From Castellaniella sp047971665 (GTDB lineage Bacteria; Pseudomonadota; Gammaproteobacteria; Burkholderiales; Burkholderiaceae_B): a stretch of DNA of 64,000 nucleotides. The notes beneath the pieces were generated by a model that was not told the origin of the DNA, ran no database searches, and saw only the letters and a list, made by a program, of their open reading frames with translations. Positions 15,250 through 24,140 of this stretch are shown here, piece by piece. Each line of letters begins with the position of its first letter. Position 1 is the first letter of the stretch. The position numbers were made by a program, and so were the translations under genes. Location of the stretch: NCBI RefSeq assembly GCF_047971665.1, contig NZ_JBKEAA010000018.1:62001-126000 (forward strand). Direction: 5' to 3'.

Positions 15250-16656
15250 ATGAGCACTGCACACGACTACGTCATCGCCGATATCGCCCTGGCCGACTGG
15301 GGCCGCCGCGAACTCGCCATCGCCGAAACCGAAATGCCCGGCCTGATGGCCACCCGCGAGGAATTCGCCGCCTCACAGCCCCTCAAGGGTGCGCGCATTG
15401 CCGGCAGCCTGCACATGACCATCCAGACGGGGGTGCTGATCGAGACCCTCAAGGCGCTGGGCGCCGAGGTTCGTTGGGCCTCATGCAATATTTTTTCCAC
15501 TCAGGATCATGCCGCGGCGGCCATTGCCGCCGGCGGCACGCCGGTGTTCGCCGTCAAGGGCGAGTCCCTGGAGGACTACTGGCAGTACACGCATCGCATC
15601 TTCGACTGGCCGGGCGAGCAGGCCAACATGATCCTGGATGACGGGGGGGACGCCACGCTGCTGCTGCACCTGGGCGCCCGCGCGGAAAACGACGCATCGG
15701 CCATCGCCAATCCCGACAATGAGGAAGAACGCGTGCTGTTTGCCGCCATCAAGGCGCAACTGGCCCGTGATCCCGAGTGGTATTCCGCCCGGCTGTCCCT
15801 GATCCGCGGTGTGACCGAGGAAACCACCACCGGTGTGCACCGCCTGTATCAGATGTCTCAGCGCGGCGAGCTGAAAATCCCCGCCATCAACGTCAACGAT
15901 TCGGTCACCAAATCCAAGTTCGACAATCTGTATGGCTGCCGTGAGTCCCTGGTGGATGGAATCAAGCGCGCCACCGATGTGATGGTCGCGGGCAAGATCG
16001 CCGTGGTGTGCGGTTTTGGCGATGTGGGCAAGGGCTGCGCCCAGGCGCTGGCCGCCTTGCGCGCGCAGGTCTGGGTGACCGAGGTCGATCCCATCTGCGC
16101 CCTGCAGGCTTCGATGGAAGGCTACCGCGTGGTGGACCTGAATGATGCGGATGTGGTCGAGCAGGCGGACATTTTTGTGACGGCGACCGGCAACTACCAT
16201 GTCATCGACCGCGATCATCTGTATCGCATGAAAGACCAGGCCATCGTCTGCAACATCGGTCACTTCGACAGCGAAATCAACGTAGCCTCGGTGGAAGACC
16301 TGTCCTGGGAGGAGATCAAGCCTCAGGTCGATCACATCATCTTCCCGGATGGCAAGCGCGTCATTCTGCTGGCCAGGGGCCGCCTGGTGAACCTCGGTTG
16401 CGCCACCGGCCACCCGTCCTTCGTGATGTCGGCTTCCTTCACCAACCAGACCATCGCCCAGATCGAGCTGTTCACCCGGGGCGACCAGTACAAGACCGGC
16501 CAGGTCTATGTATTGCCCAAGCACCTGGACGAAAAGGTGGCCCGCCTGCATCTGAAGAAACTCGGGGTGCATCTGACGCAGCTGACGCAGAAACAGGCCG
16601 ACTATATCGGCGTGCCCGCCCAGGGACCCTTCAAGCCCGATCATTACCGTTATTGA
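15250..16656 (+). CDS. ahcY: Adenosylhomocysteinase (SAH hydrolase)
   Basis: 468 residues, full length. It splits S-adenosylhomocysteine to adenosine and homocysteine. Recognisable are DIALADWGRRELAIAETEMPGL at the start, SLHMTIQTGVLIETL, ETTTGVHRLYQM, INVNDSVTKSKFDNLYGCRESL, the NAD-binding VCGFGDVGKGCAQAL, and the C-terminal FKPDHYRY. The length includes the roughly 40-residue insertion usual in proteobacterial enzymes. It is preceded by its own promoter and SAH riboswitch, so it is probably induced by its substrate. Confidence 0.98.
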   Translation: MSTAHDYVIADIALADWGRRELAIAETEMPGLMATREEFAASQPLKGARIAGSLHMTIQTGVLIETLKALGAEVRWASCNIFSTQDHAAAAIAAGGTPVFAVKGESLEDYWQYTHRIFDWPGEQANMILDDGGDATLLLHLGARAENDASAIANPDNEEERVLFAAIKAQLARDPEWYSARLSLIRGVTEETTTGVHRLYQMSQRGELKIPAINVNDSVTKSKFDNLYGCRESLVDGIKRATDVMVAGKIAVVCGFGDVGKGCAQALAALRAQVWVTEVDPICALQASMEGYRVVDLNDADVVEQADIFVTATGNYHVIDRDHLYRMKDQAIVCNIGHFDSEINVASVEDLSWEEIKPQVDHIIFPDGKRVILLARGRLVNLGCATGHPSFVMSASFTNQTIAQIELFTRGDQYKTGQVYVLPKHLDEKVARLHLKKLGVHLTQLTQKQADYIGVPAQGPFKPDHYRY

Positions 16657-16722
16657 TCTCGTTCCGTCCGCCGGGGAACCGGGGGACGGGGCCCTTCCGA
16701 TTCCTTCTTCGAGACTCTCATC

Positions 16723-17058
16723 ATGCTGTTGCTCGTCTGGATCCTGAATGCCGTGGCCCTGCTGGTCGTGGCCTATATTCTGCCCGGCATCACCGTGGCC
16801 TCGTTCGGCTCGGCCCTGGTTGCCGCGCTGGTGCTGGGCCTGCTCAACACCGTGGTCAAGCCTTTGCTGATCCTGTTGACCCTGCCGTTGACCATCATCA
16901 CGCTGGGCCTGTTTCTGCTGGTGCTCAATGCCCTGGTGTTCTGGCTCGCCGGCTCCATTCTCAAGGGCTTCCAGGTGGACGGCTTCTGGTGGGCGGTGAT
17001 CGGCGCGATCGTCTACAGCATCGTGTCCACGGCATTGGCGGGGTTGTTGCTTTCATGA
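16723..17058 (+). CDS. Small four-helix membrane protein, phage holin IV superfamily (PF04020-type)
   Basis: 111 residues with four membrane helices: LLLVWILNAVALLVVAYIL, SALVAALVLGLLNTV, LILLTLPLTIITLGLFLLVLNALVFWL and WWAVIGAIVYSIVSTALAGLLL. The NTVVKPLLILLTLPLTIITLGLF block is typical of the family named after mycobacteriophage holins but widespread in bacterial chromosomes. No phage genes are nearby, so a holin role is not implied. Its stop overlaps the metF ATG (ATGA), and the same ahcY-membrane protein-metF order occurs in other Burkholderiales, as I recall. Confidence 0.85.
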   Translation: MLLLVWILNAVALLVVAYILPGITVASFGSALVAALVLGLLNTVVKPLLILLTLPLTIITLGLFLLVLNALVFWLAGSILKGFQVDGFWWAVIGAIVYSIVSTALAGLLLS

Positions 17059-17900
17059 GCGCCTCATCCTCCGTGATCAGCCTGGAATTCTTTCCGCCGC
17101 GCGACATTGCCGCCCAGGAGCGGTTGGTGCGCTCGGCCAAGCGGCTGGCCGCGCTGCGACCCGCCTACGTCAGCGTGACCTTCGGCGCGGGCGGCTCCAC
17201 CCGGACCGGCACGGTCGATACGGTACAGATGCTGCAGAATCTGGAAGTCGAAGTGGCGCCACATCTGTCCTGCATCGGCGCGACGCGTGCCGAGCTGCAC
17301 GTCATCCTGGACGATTACCGCACGCGCGGCATCCGCCGTCTGGTCGCCCTGCGCGGCGACCTGCCCTCAGGCATGGGCGGAGATACGGGCGAGCTGCATC
17401 ATGCCGTCGACCTGGTACGTTTCGTGCGTGAGCACTTTGGCGACCACTTTCACATCGAGGTCGCGGCCTATCCGGAAATGCATCCTCAGGCCGAAAGCGC
17501 GGCCTCGGATCTGCGGCACTTCGTGGAGAAAATCCGGGCCGGGGCCAATGGCGCCATCACGCAATATTTTTTCAATCCCGACGCCTATTTCGACTTTGTC
17601 GATCGCGTGCGCGCACAGGGGGTGGATGCCCCCATCACGCCGGGCATCATGCCGCTGACCAACTACACCCAATTGGCGCGGTTCTCGTCCATGTGCGGGG
17701 CCGAAATCCCCCGCTGGATGCGCTTGAGGTTGCAGGACTTCGGTGACGACAAAGCGTCCATCCGCGCTTTCGGCATCGACGTGGTGACGCAATTGACGGC
17801 GCGTCTGCTGGAGCAGGGCGCGCCCGGGGTGCATTTCTATACGCTGAACAATGCCGATGCCGTGACGCAGATCTGCGCCCATCTCGGACTGGACGGCTGA
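17055..17900 (+). CDS. metF: Methylenetetrahydrofolate reductase
   Basis: 281 residues, standard length for MetF. It reduces 5,10-methylene- to 5-methyl-tetrahydrofolate with FAD, supplying methyl groups for methionine synthesis. Motifs are SLEFFPPRDIAAQ at the start, YVSVTFGAGGSTRTGTVDTV, LVALRGDLPSG, IEVAAYPEMHPQA, ANGAITQYFFNPD, and GAPGVHFYTLNNAD near the end. The start overlaps the stop of the small membrane protein gene, so translation is coupled. Together with metK and ahcY it forms a methyl-cycle cluster. Confidence 0.97.
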   Translation: MSASSSVISLEFFPPRDIAAQERLVRSAKRLAALRPAYVSVTFGAGGSTRTGTVDTVQMLQNLEVEVAPHLSCIGATRAELHVILDDYRTRGIRRLVALRGDLPSGMGGDTGELHHAVDLVRFVREHFGDHFHIEVAAYPEMHPQAESAASDLRHFVEKIRAGANGAITQYFFNPDAYFDFVDRVRAQGVDAPITPGIMPLTNYTQLARFSSMCGAEIPRWMRLRLQDFGDDKASIRAFGIDVVTQLTARLLEQGAPGVHFYTLNNADAVTQICAHLGLDG

Positions 17901-17952
17901 CGGCCGGGCCGCTCTGTCGGGCGCGCGGACGCCGCCCGTTGCCGGGCGCCGC

Positions 17953-18582
17953 CTACAGCTCCGGAGCCGGGACGGCCCAGCCCTTGTCGGTCAGGATCGT
18001 GTCCAGCCGGACATCGTGCGCGGCGGGGGTGTAGGTCTCGCCGCTGAGGTCGCCGCAGGCCCAGGCGATGCCGACGGTCGTGAAGGCATGGCCGGAGGTT
18101 TTCAGTGCCGCCAGCGTGCGGTCATAGTAGCCGCCGCCATAGCCCAGCCGGTCGCCCTGGCGCGTATAGCCCAGGGTGGGCACCAGGATGACGTCGGGCG
18201 CCGGGGCGGGCGGCCCCGCGGGTTCCTGGATACCGTAGGCGCCCGGCGCCATGGGCGTGTCCGGCGTCCACGCGCGGAATTGCAGCGGCTGGCCGGGCGC
18301 GGTGACCACCGGCAGCGAGACCTGCAAAGTTTCGTCCTCCGCCCACTGGCCCAGCAGCGCCTGCAATGCGGGTTCGTCGGCCATGGACCAGAATGCGGCG
18401 ATATGGCGGATGTCGGGGCGACCGGATTCCCTCAGCCGGGTGCGGTTGGTCGCCAGCCAGGTGTACAGGCGACCCCGGATCAACAGCGCCCCCCGGTCGC
18501 GATCCCGGGGTGGCATCTCGCGGCGTCGCTGCTTGAGTCGCGCCCGCAGGGCGGCTGCGTTATCCTGTGCGTTCTGATTCAT
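17953..18582 (-). CDS. 5-formyltetrahydrofolate cyclo-ligase
   Basis: 209 residues of the YgfA/MTHFS family. It converts 5-formyl-THF to 5,10-methenyl-THF using ATP. The signature GYTRQGDRLGYGGGYYDRTLA holds the nucleotide-binding loop, and ALLIRGRLYTWL near the start is the usual first helix. Its product feeds the folate pool used by the convergent metF. It is divergent from the transglycosylase gene, with only about 30 bases between the two start codons. Confidence 0.93.
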   Translation of the reverse strand: MNQNAQDNAAALRARLKQRRREMPPRDRDRGALLIRGRLYTWLATNRTRLRESGRPDIRHIAAFWSMADEPALQALLGQWAEDETLQVSLPVVTAPGQPLQFRAWTPDTPMAPGAYGIQEPAGPPAPAPDVILVPTLGYTRQGDRLGYGGGYYDRTLAALKTSGHAFTTVGIAWACGDLSGETYTPAAHDVRLDTILTDKGWAVPAPEL

Positions 18583-18611
18583 GGGGTGATTTGGTTGCGA
18601 GGGTGTTGGCC

Positions 18612-20732
18612 ATGGGGCGAAGCGTCATAGGATATCCGGGATTTGTCGGTGGTGCAGGGCTGGCTTCGTCCGGTCCGCATCGGGGGCTTGTGGTGCTGGG
18701 GCTGACGGCCCTGCTGGGGTTGGCAGGGTGCGCGGGCGCCCAGGCGCCCACAGCGGCCGAGCAGCAGGCCGGCGAGGCGCCGCGCGCCGCCCGGGTCTCG
18801 CATGCCGCGCCCGAGACGCCGCCGCCTGTCACGCCCAAGCCGAAGCCGGTGGGGGTGCCGCCCGCCGCCCGCCAGGCCGTCGAGGACGCCTACGAGGCGG
18901 TTCGTGCCCGGCGCTGGGATGATCTGGGGCGTTTGGCGCCGCTGGCGGCCGCCGACCCGGTACTGGGGCTGTATCCGCGCTACTGGGCGTTGCGCCAGCA
19001 GCTCCAGAATCGCGCCCAGCCGGTGCCGGATGCCGAGGTGCGCCGATTCCTGGCCGACTCGCCAGGCACCTACCTGAACGAGCGTATCCGTGCCGACTGG
19101 ATCGTGGCGGCCACGCGGTCCGGTGATTATGCAACGGCCTTGGCGGTGCCGGCGCTGGCCGATCCTCCGGCCCAGGCCCGTTGTGCCCTGTTGCTGGCCC
19201 GCCACCAGACCGGCAAGCGTGCCCGGGCATCCGAGATCCTGGATGCGTTCCGGTACAACACCGATTGCTTTGCCCTGCTCGACCAGGCCGCGGCCGACCA
19301 CGTGCTTGACCGCAAGGAACTGAACGGTCTGCTGCGCGATACGCTGGAAACCGGCAAGCAGAGGAACGCCGGCCGCGTGGCGGGGGGGGTGTTCGATGAT
19401 GCCGCCATGGTGCAGTACGCGGCTTTGATGAAAAACCCACGCAAATGGCTGGAGTCCCGCGATCAGCCTCGCGCCGGTGTCGATGTCGAACTGGCCGCCA
19501 TCGCCCTGTCCCGGCTGGCGCGCGCCGATGACCGGCCCGAGGCTGCCCGCTATATTCAGCAGCACTGGGCCGGCTGGATGCCAAAATCCGATCTGCAATG
19601 GGTCTGGGGGCAGTTTGGCCTGGTGGCTGCGCTGAACGTCGATCCCGAGGCGGCACGCTGGTACCGTCAGTCCGGCGCCGAGCCGATGACCGATTACAAC
19701 CATGCCTGGGAGGTTCGCGCCGAGTTGCGCGTCGCCCCTCAGAACTGGAAACGGGTCGCGGCGGCCATTCGCAAGATGACCGACCGGCAGGCCGATGAGC
19801 CGGTCTGGCGCTATTGGTATGGTCGCGCGCTGGCGGCGCAGGGGGATGCGGCGGGCGCGCGCAAATACTATGAGTCCATTGTCGATGAGCAGGGTTTCTA
19901 CGGACTGCTGGCCGCCGAGGAACTGGGCCGCACGCCGAGGCTGCCGGCACAGCCCGGTGCCTTGAATCCGGGCTGGATCGCTCAGGCGCGGGCCAACCCC
20001 GGCCTGCAGCGCGCCGTGGCGCTGTTCGATCTGGGCTGGCGCAGGGAGGCCGTCCCCGAATGGAATTTCGCCTTGCGCGGCATGAGCGATTCCCAATTGC
20101 GCGGCGCGGCGGAATTCGCCCGTGAAGAGCAAATCTATGACCGGGTGGTGAACACGTCTCAGCTCACACAGGACGTCGCCGATTTCAGCCAGCGTTTCAT
20201 CGCGCCCTTCGAGGGCCAGGTGGAGGCCAAGGCGCGTCTGATCAACCTGGATACCGCCTGGGTCTATGGCCTGATCCGCCAGGAGTCGCGGTTCATCACC
20301 GATGCGCGTTCGCGTGTCGGTGCATCCGGTCTGATGCAGCTGATGCCGGCCACCGCGCGTCATGTGGCACGCAAGATCGGCATGAAGAACTTCAGCCCCA
20401 GCCAGGTCACCGATTTCGACACCAACACGATCCTCGGGACCAACTACCTGAACATGGTGTTGCAGGATCTGGACGGATCAGAGTTGCTCGCCACGGCGGG
20501 CTACAACGCCGGACCGGGCCGGCCCAAGCGCTGGCGCGCCCAGCTCCCGGCCCCGGTCGAAGGTGCGGTCTTCGCCGAGACCATTCCCTTCACCGAGACC
20601 CGGCTGTATGTGAAAAACGTGTTGTCCAACACGGTCTATTACGCCATGTTGTTCACCGGCCGCCCGGATTCGCTCAAGGCGCGCCTGGGCACGGTCGGCG
20701 CCACGACGGTGACGAGGACGGCCAGGCCGTGA
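18612..20732 (+). CDS. Soluble lytic murein transglycosylase, lipoprotein (Slt70-like)
   Basis: 706 residues. The N-terminus has a lipobox LAGC with Cys40, so despite the Slt name it is probably membrane anchored. A long alpha-superhelical (SLT U and L) region follows, then the catalytic GH23 domain with Glu558 in IRQESRF, SRVGASGLMQLMPATARHVARKIG and LATAGYNAGPGRPKRWR. It cleaves peptidoglycan glycan strands to 1,6-anhydro ends in the periplasm. The ATG at 18612 is chosen to keep the lipoprotein signal; the in-frame codon at 18567 would overlap the divergent ligase gene. The stop overlaps a possible GTG start of cca. Confidence 0.93.
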   Translation: MGRSVIGYPGFVGGAGLASSGPHRGLVVLGLTALLGLAGCAGAQAPTAAEQQAGEAPRAARVSHAAPETPPPVTPKPKPVGVPPAARQAVEDAYEAVRARRWDDLGRLAPLAAADPVLGLYPRYWALRQQLQNRAQPVPDAEVRRFLADSPGTYLNERIRADWIVAATRSGDYATALAVPALADPPAQARCALLLARHQTGKRARASEILDAFRYNTDCFALLDQAAADHVLDRKELNGLLRDTLETGKQRNAGRVAGGVFDDAAMVQYAALMKNPRKWLESRDQPRAGVDVELAAIALSRLARADDRPEAARYIQQHWAGWMPKSDLQWVWGQFGLVAALNVDPEAARWYRQSGAEPMTDYNHAWEVRAELRVAPQNWKRVAAAIRKMTDRQADEPVWRYWYGRALAAQGDAAGARKYYESIVDEQGFYGLLAAEELGRTPRLPAQPGALNPGWIAQARANPGLQRAVALFDLGWRREAVPEWNFALRGMSDSQLRGAAEFAREEQIYDRVVNTSQLTQDVADFSQRFIAPFEGQVEAKARLINLDTAWVYGLIRQESRFITDARSRVGASGLMQLMPATARHVARKIGMKNFSPSQVTDFDTNTILGTNYLNMVLQDLDGSELLATAGYNAGPGRPKRWRAQLPAPVEGAVFAETIPFTETRLYVKNVLSNTVYYAMLFTGRPDSLKARLGTVGATTVTRTARP

Positions 20733-20779
20733 TCCAGCGGGGGCGGGACGCCAGCGGCAGGCCGGAAGCCGCTCCGGAC

Positions 20780-21982
20780 ATGAGTGATCCGGCCGTTGCG
20801 GGTCTGGATGTCTATATCGTGGGGGGGGCGGTGCGCGACGAGCTGCTGGGCCTGGCGGCGGGCGACCGCGACTGGGTAGTGGTGGGCGCCAGTCCCGAGA
20901 TCATGGCGGTGCGCGGGTTCACGCCGGTGGGCGGGGATTTTCCCGTCTTCCTGCACCCGCGCACGCACGAGGAGTACGCCCTGGCGCGGACCGAGCGCAA
21001 ATCCGGTCGGGGCTACCGGGGCTTTGTTTTTCACGCGGGACCCGATGTCAGCCTGGAAGACGATCTGCGCCGACGCGATCTCACGGTCAATGCCATGGCG
21101 CGGACGCTGACGGGCACCCTGATCGACCCGCTGGGCGGGGCGGCCGATGTGCATGCCGGTGTGCTGCGACATGTCGGCCCGGCTTTCGTCGAGGACCCGG
21201 TGCGGTTGTTGCGTCTGGCGCGCTTCGCCGCGCGGTTCCATGATTTCACGATCGCGCCCGAGACCCTGGCGTTGTGCCGTGAACTGGTGCGCGACGGCGA
21301 GGTCGATGCCTTGGTGCCCGAGCGTGTCTGGCAGGAATTCGCCAAGGGTCTGATGACCGGCCATCCTGGTCGCATGTTCGATGTGCTGGCCGAGTGCTCG
21401 GCGCTCGATCGGGTCGCGCCCGGCCTGATCTGGAATGCCGAGGTGGCGGCCGGACTGGCGCAGGGCGCCGACAGGGGGCTGGATCTGCCGCAGCGTTACG
21501 CGCTGCTCTGCCGGTGCTCCGCGCCCGGGGTGCAGGATCGGCTCAGGGCGCCCTCGGCCTGTCGCGACCTGGCGCGGCTGTTGCCGGGCATGCTGGATCG
21601 CCTGGCCGGGATGCCCATGTCGGGGAACGGCGCCGGAGCCGCCCACGCTTCGGCGCAGCCGACCGTGCTGTCGCATGAGGCGGTGGAGGCCGTGCCGGGA
21701 CCCGATCGCCCAGCCGCCTGGCTGGCATTGATGGAGTCCTGCGACGCGCTGCGTCGGCCCGACCGCTTCGAGGCTTTGCTGATGGCGGCCGATTGCGTGC
21801 GGGGCGACATCGAGCCGGCGCGCTGGGCCCGGCGGCTGGCGGCGGTGCGCGCCGTGGATGCGGGCGCGATCGCCCGCGCCGCGGGCGGTGATGCCATGCG
21901 CATCCGCGATGCGCTGCGTGCTGCGCGTTTGCAGGCGCTGGATCCGGGCCGTGGCTCTGAAAAATCCGGAGGATGGGCATGA
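20780..21982 (+). CDS. cca: tRNA CCA nucleotidyltransferase
   Basis: 400 residues of class II bacterial CCA-adding enzymes. It adds or repairs the 3' CCA of tRNA. Motifs are VYIVGGAVRDELLGL, GDRDWVVVG with the metal-binding Asp pair, ARTERKSGRGYRGF, RRRDLTVNAMA and EDPVRLLRLARFAARF. ATG 20780 (MSDPAVAG) is preferred, with GGAAG about twelve bases upstream; an in-frame GTG at 20729 overlaps the transglycosylase stop and cannot be excluded. The C-terminal half is more variable than the catalytic half, as usual. Confidence 0.94.
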   Translation: MSDPAVAGLDVYIVGGAVRDELLGLAAGDRDWVVVGASPEIMAVRGFTPVGGDFPVFLHPRTHEEYALARTERKSGRGYRGFVFHAGPDVSLEDDLRRRDLTVNAMARTLTGTLIDPLGGAADVHAGVLRHVGPAFVEDPVRLLRLARFAARFHDFTIAPETLALCRELVRDGEVDALVPERVWQEFAKGLMTGHPGRMFDVLAECSALDRVAPGLIWNAEVAAGLAQGADRGLDLPQRYALLCRCSAPGVQDRLRAPSACRDLARLLPGMLDRLAGMPMSGNGAGAAHASAQPTVLSHEAVEAVPGPDRPAAWLALMESCDALRRPDRFEALLMAADCVRGDIEPARWARRLAAVRAVDAGAIARAAGGDAMRIRDALRAARLQALDPGRGSEKSGGWA

Positions 21983-22037
21983 GGGCGAACCCGCTTTTGA
22001 AAAAAGAGGACAATGCCTTTTTTCCCTTGACTGCCTC

Positions 22038-22844
22038 ATGTCTGAATTGACCGCCGATCCGGACCAGCCCGTTCTTGTCTTCGATTCCGGCATCGGCGGG
22101 CTGACCGTGCTGCGCGAGGCCCGGGTGCTGATGCCCGAGCGCCGGTTTCTCTATGTGGCCGACGATGCCGGGTTTCCCTACGGAGGCTGGGCCGAGGGGG
22201 CGCTGCGCGACCGCATCGTGCGGCTGTTCGCCGACCTGTTGCATGAACACGCGCCAGCCTTGTGCGTCATCGCCTGCAATACCGCGTTCACGGTGGCGGG
22301 CGCGGTGTTGCGGGCCGCCTATCCCGACATGACCTTTGTCGGGACTGTGCCGGCCATCAAGCCGGCGGCCGAACGGACGCGGTCCGGGCGGGTGTCCGTG
22401 CTGGCTACCCCGGGGACGGTGCGGCGCGACTATACCCGCGACCTGATTCAGTCCTTTGCTTCGCAGTGTCATGTGACTCTGGTGGGGTCGCCCCGGCTGG
22501 CGCGCATGGCGGAGGCCTATGTGCGTGGCCTGCCGGTGGGCGATGAGGCCGTATCGGCGGAAATCGCGCCCTGTTTTGTGGCTGATGGCGGTGCCCGCAC
22601 CGACATCGTGGTGCTTGGCTGCACGCATTACCCTTTTCTGGCGAATGTGTTCCGGCGGCTGGCGCCCTGGCCTGTGGACTGGCTCGATCCCGCCGAGGCC
22701 ATCGCGCGGCGTGCTCGCAGCCTGTTGCCGCGTCGCGCCGATGCGCTGCATCCGGAAGAGGACGATGTGGCGCTGTTTACCGGTGGATGTCCTGATTTCG
22801 CCACGCGGCGCCTGATGAACAGTTTTGGCCTGAAGGTCGCGTAG
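22038..22844 (+). CDS. murI: Glutamate racemase
   Basis: 268 residues. It makes D-glutamate for peptidoglycan. The catalytic pair is Cys80 in ACNTAF and a second Cys in VLGCTHYPF; VFDSGIGGLTVL at the N-terminus is the substrate-binding Asp-Ser block. The start MSELTADP at 22038 fits the family length. It follows cca by 55 bases on the same strand and converges on the methyltransferase gene with a gap of three bases, leaving no room for a conventional terminator. Confidence 0.96.
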   Translation: MSELTADPDQPVLVFDSGIGGLTVLREARVLMPERRFLYVADDAGFPYGGWAEGALRDRIVRLFADLLHEHAPALCVIACNTAFTVAGAVLRAAYPDMTFVGTVPAIKPAAERTRSGRVSVLATPGTVRRDYTRDLIQSFASQCHVTLVGSPRLARMAEAYVRGLPVGDEAVSAEIAPCFVADGGARTDIVVLGCTHYPFLANVFRRLAPWPVDWLDPAEAIARRARSLLPRRADALHPEEDDVALFTGGCPDFATRRLMNSFGLKVA

Positions 22845-22847
22845 CGG

Positions 22848-24029
22848 CTACAGGCGGTCGCGCCGGTCCCCGCGGGCGAAACCCAGCAGGGGGGCATTCA
22901 GTCCCCGGCCAATGGCCAGCACCTTGAACAATTCACCCATCTCGGCCTCGGACAGCAGGGTGTTCAGCGCGGTCAGCTGGCGCGCGCGTTGCGCCGGATC
23001 GCCGCCGGGCGTCTGGATCAGTTCCGTCAGGCCCGCGTTCATCAGGAATCGCGCCTGCGACGTGTAGCCCAGCACCTCCAGTCCGCCGTCCAGCGCGGCA
23101 TCGGCCATCGCGGTGAAGTCCACATGGGTGGTGATGTCCTGCAGGCCCGGCAGGATCAGCGCCTGATCGTGCGCGTGGTGGCGGAAATGGCACATCAAGG
23201 TGCCGCGCAGACGCTGAGGATGGTAGTACTCGGCTTGCGGGAATCCATAATCGATCAGCAGGACGGCGCCACGGTGCAGCCAGCGGCCCAGGTCACGTAC
23301 CCAGGCCTCGGCCTGCGGGTTCATCTCGGACTGGTAGCCGGGCAAGGTGGGCATGCGGGCCACCAGGGTTGCTGCGGTGCCCGGCGGGGCTTGCCGCGTC
23401 GCCCAGCGAAAAGGCGCCGCGGCTTCGGGGCGGGCATCCAGGGCGACACCCAGCAGTTCCGGCGCGCCGTGCGCGTCCCAGCGAAACAGAACGGCCGGCA
23501 TGGCATCCAGGACCTCGTTGGCGATCACGCAACCGCTGAACGTGGCCGGCAGCGCATCCAGCCAGCGCACCTGGCCGGGACTGGGCGACAGGCGTGCCTG
23601 CTGGCGGGCGCGCAGGTCGGCGGACAGTTCAAGGATGTCGTATTCGACGGTGAATCCCAGATCGCGCAGGGCCGGGATCAGTGCGGCGGCCAGCGCTCCC
23701 GATCCAGCGCCGAATTCGAGCACCCGGGTGGACTGGCTGGCCTCCAGTACCTGGGCGACCTGACGCGCCAGCGCCTGGCCGAACAGGGGGCTGGTTTCAG
23801 GGGCAGTGGTGAAATCGCCTTCGTGATGGAATTTGGCGCTGCCGGCGCTGTAGTAGCCCAGGCCGGGGGCATATAGCGCAGCCTGCATCCAGTGTTCGAA
23901 TGGCAGCCAGCCTCCGGCGTCATGGATGCGTTGCGTCAGCATGGCCTGGACGCGGGCGCCGTGCGCGCGTGCGTCGTCGTCGAGTTCCGGCAGGCCGGAG
24001 GGCGTGTGGACAGCGGGCAGTTCAATCAT
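22848..24029 (-). CDS. SAM-dependent methyltransferase, NDUFAF7/DUF185 family
   Basis: 393 residues. The SAM-binding loop is VLEFGAGSGALAAALIPAL, preceded by the family-specific GWLPFEHWMQAALYAPGLGYYSAG and DFTTAPETSPLFGQALARQV. IANEVLDAMPAVLFRW and GAVLLIDYGFPQAEYYHPQR follow. The mitochondrial homologue methylates an arginine of complex I subunit NDUFS2; the role of the bacterial proteins is not firmly known. The ATG at 24029 (MIELPAV) is chosen over an upstream in-frame ATG at 24110 that would add 27 poorly conserved residues. Confidence 0.88.
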   Translation of the reverse strand: MIELPAVHTPSGLPELDDDARAHGARVQAMLTQRIHDAGGWLPFEHWMQAALYAPGLGYYSAGSAKFHHEGDFTTAPETSPLFGQALARQVAQVLEASQSTRVLEFGAGSGALAAALIPALRDLGFTVEYDILELSADLRARQQARLSPSPGQVRWLDALPATFSGCVIANEVLDAMPAVLFRWDAHGAPELLGVALDARPEAAAPFRWATRQAPPGTAATLVARMPTLPGYQSEMNPQAEAWVRDLGRWLHRGAVLLIDYGFPQAEYYHPQRLRGTLMCHFRHHAHDQALILPGLQDITTHVDFTAMADAALDGGLEVLGYTSQARFLMNAGLTELIQTPGGDPAQRARQLTALNTLLSEAEMGELFKVLAIGRGLNAPLLGFARGDRRDRL

Positions 24030-24140
24030 GGGCGAAGCATAACAGGCGGGTGTCTCCCGTCGTGTCGCCTGCCGCCCTCGTGGTGCCGCCCGCTGATCGG
24101 GCTTCACCACGTCGCTGGGGCGTGTGCCGCAGCGTCAGGC

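Noticed and set aside
16723..17058. Phage holin gene implying a prophage
   Set aside because: No other phage genes nearby and the family is common in chromosomes; it is embedded between ahcY and metF.
18583..18611. 6S RNA near the formyltetrahydrofolate ligase gene, as in E. coli
   Set aside because: Only about 30 bases separate the divergent start codons, far too little for the RNA.
14669..20828. Runs of eight G in metK (about 14670), the transglycosylase gene (about 19382) and cca (about 20821), suggestive of phase variation
   Set aside because: Each encodes conserved Gly residues in housekeeping proteins, where switching off would be harmful, and such runs are expected at this GC content.
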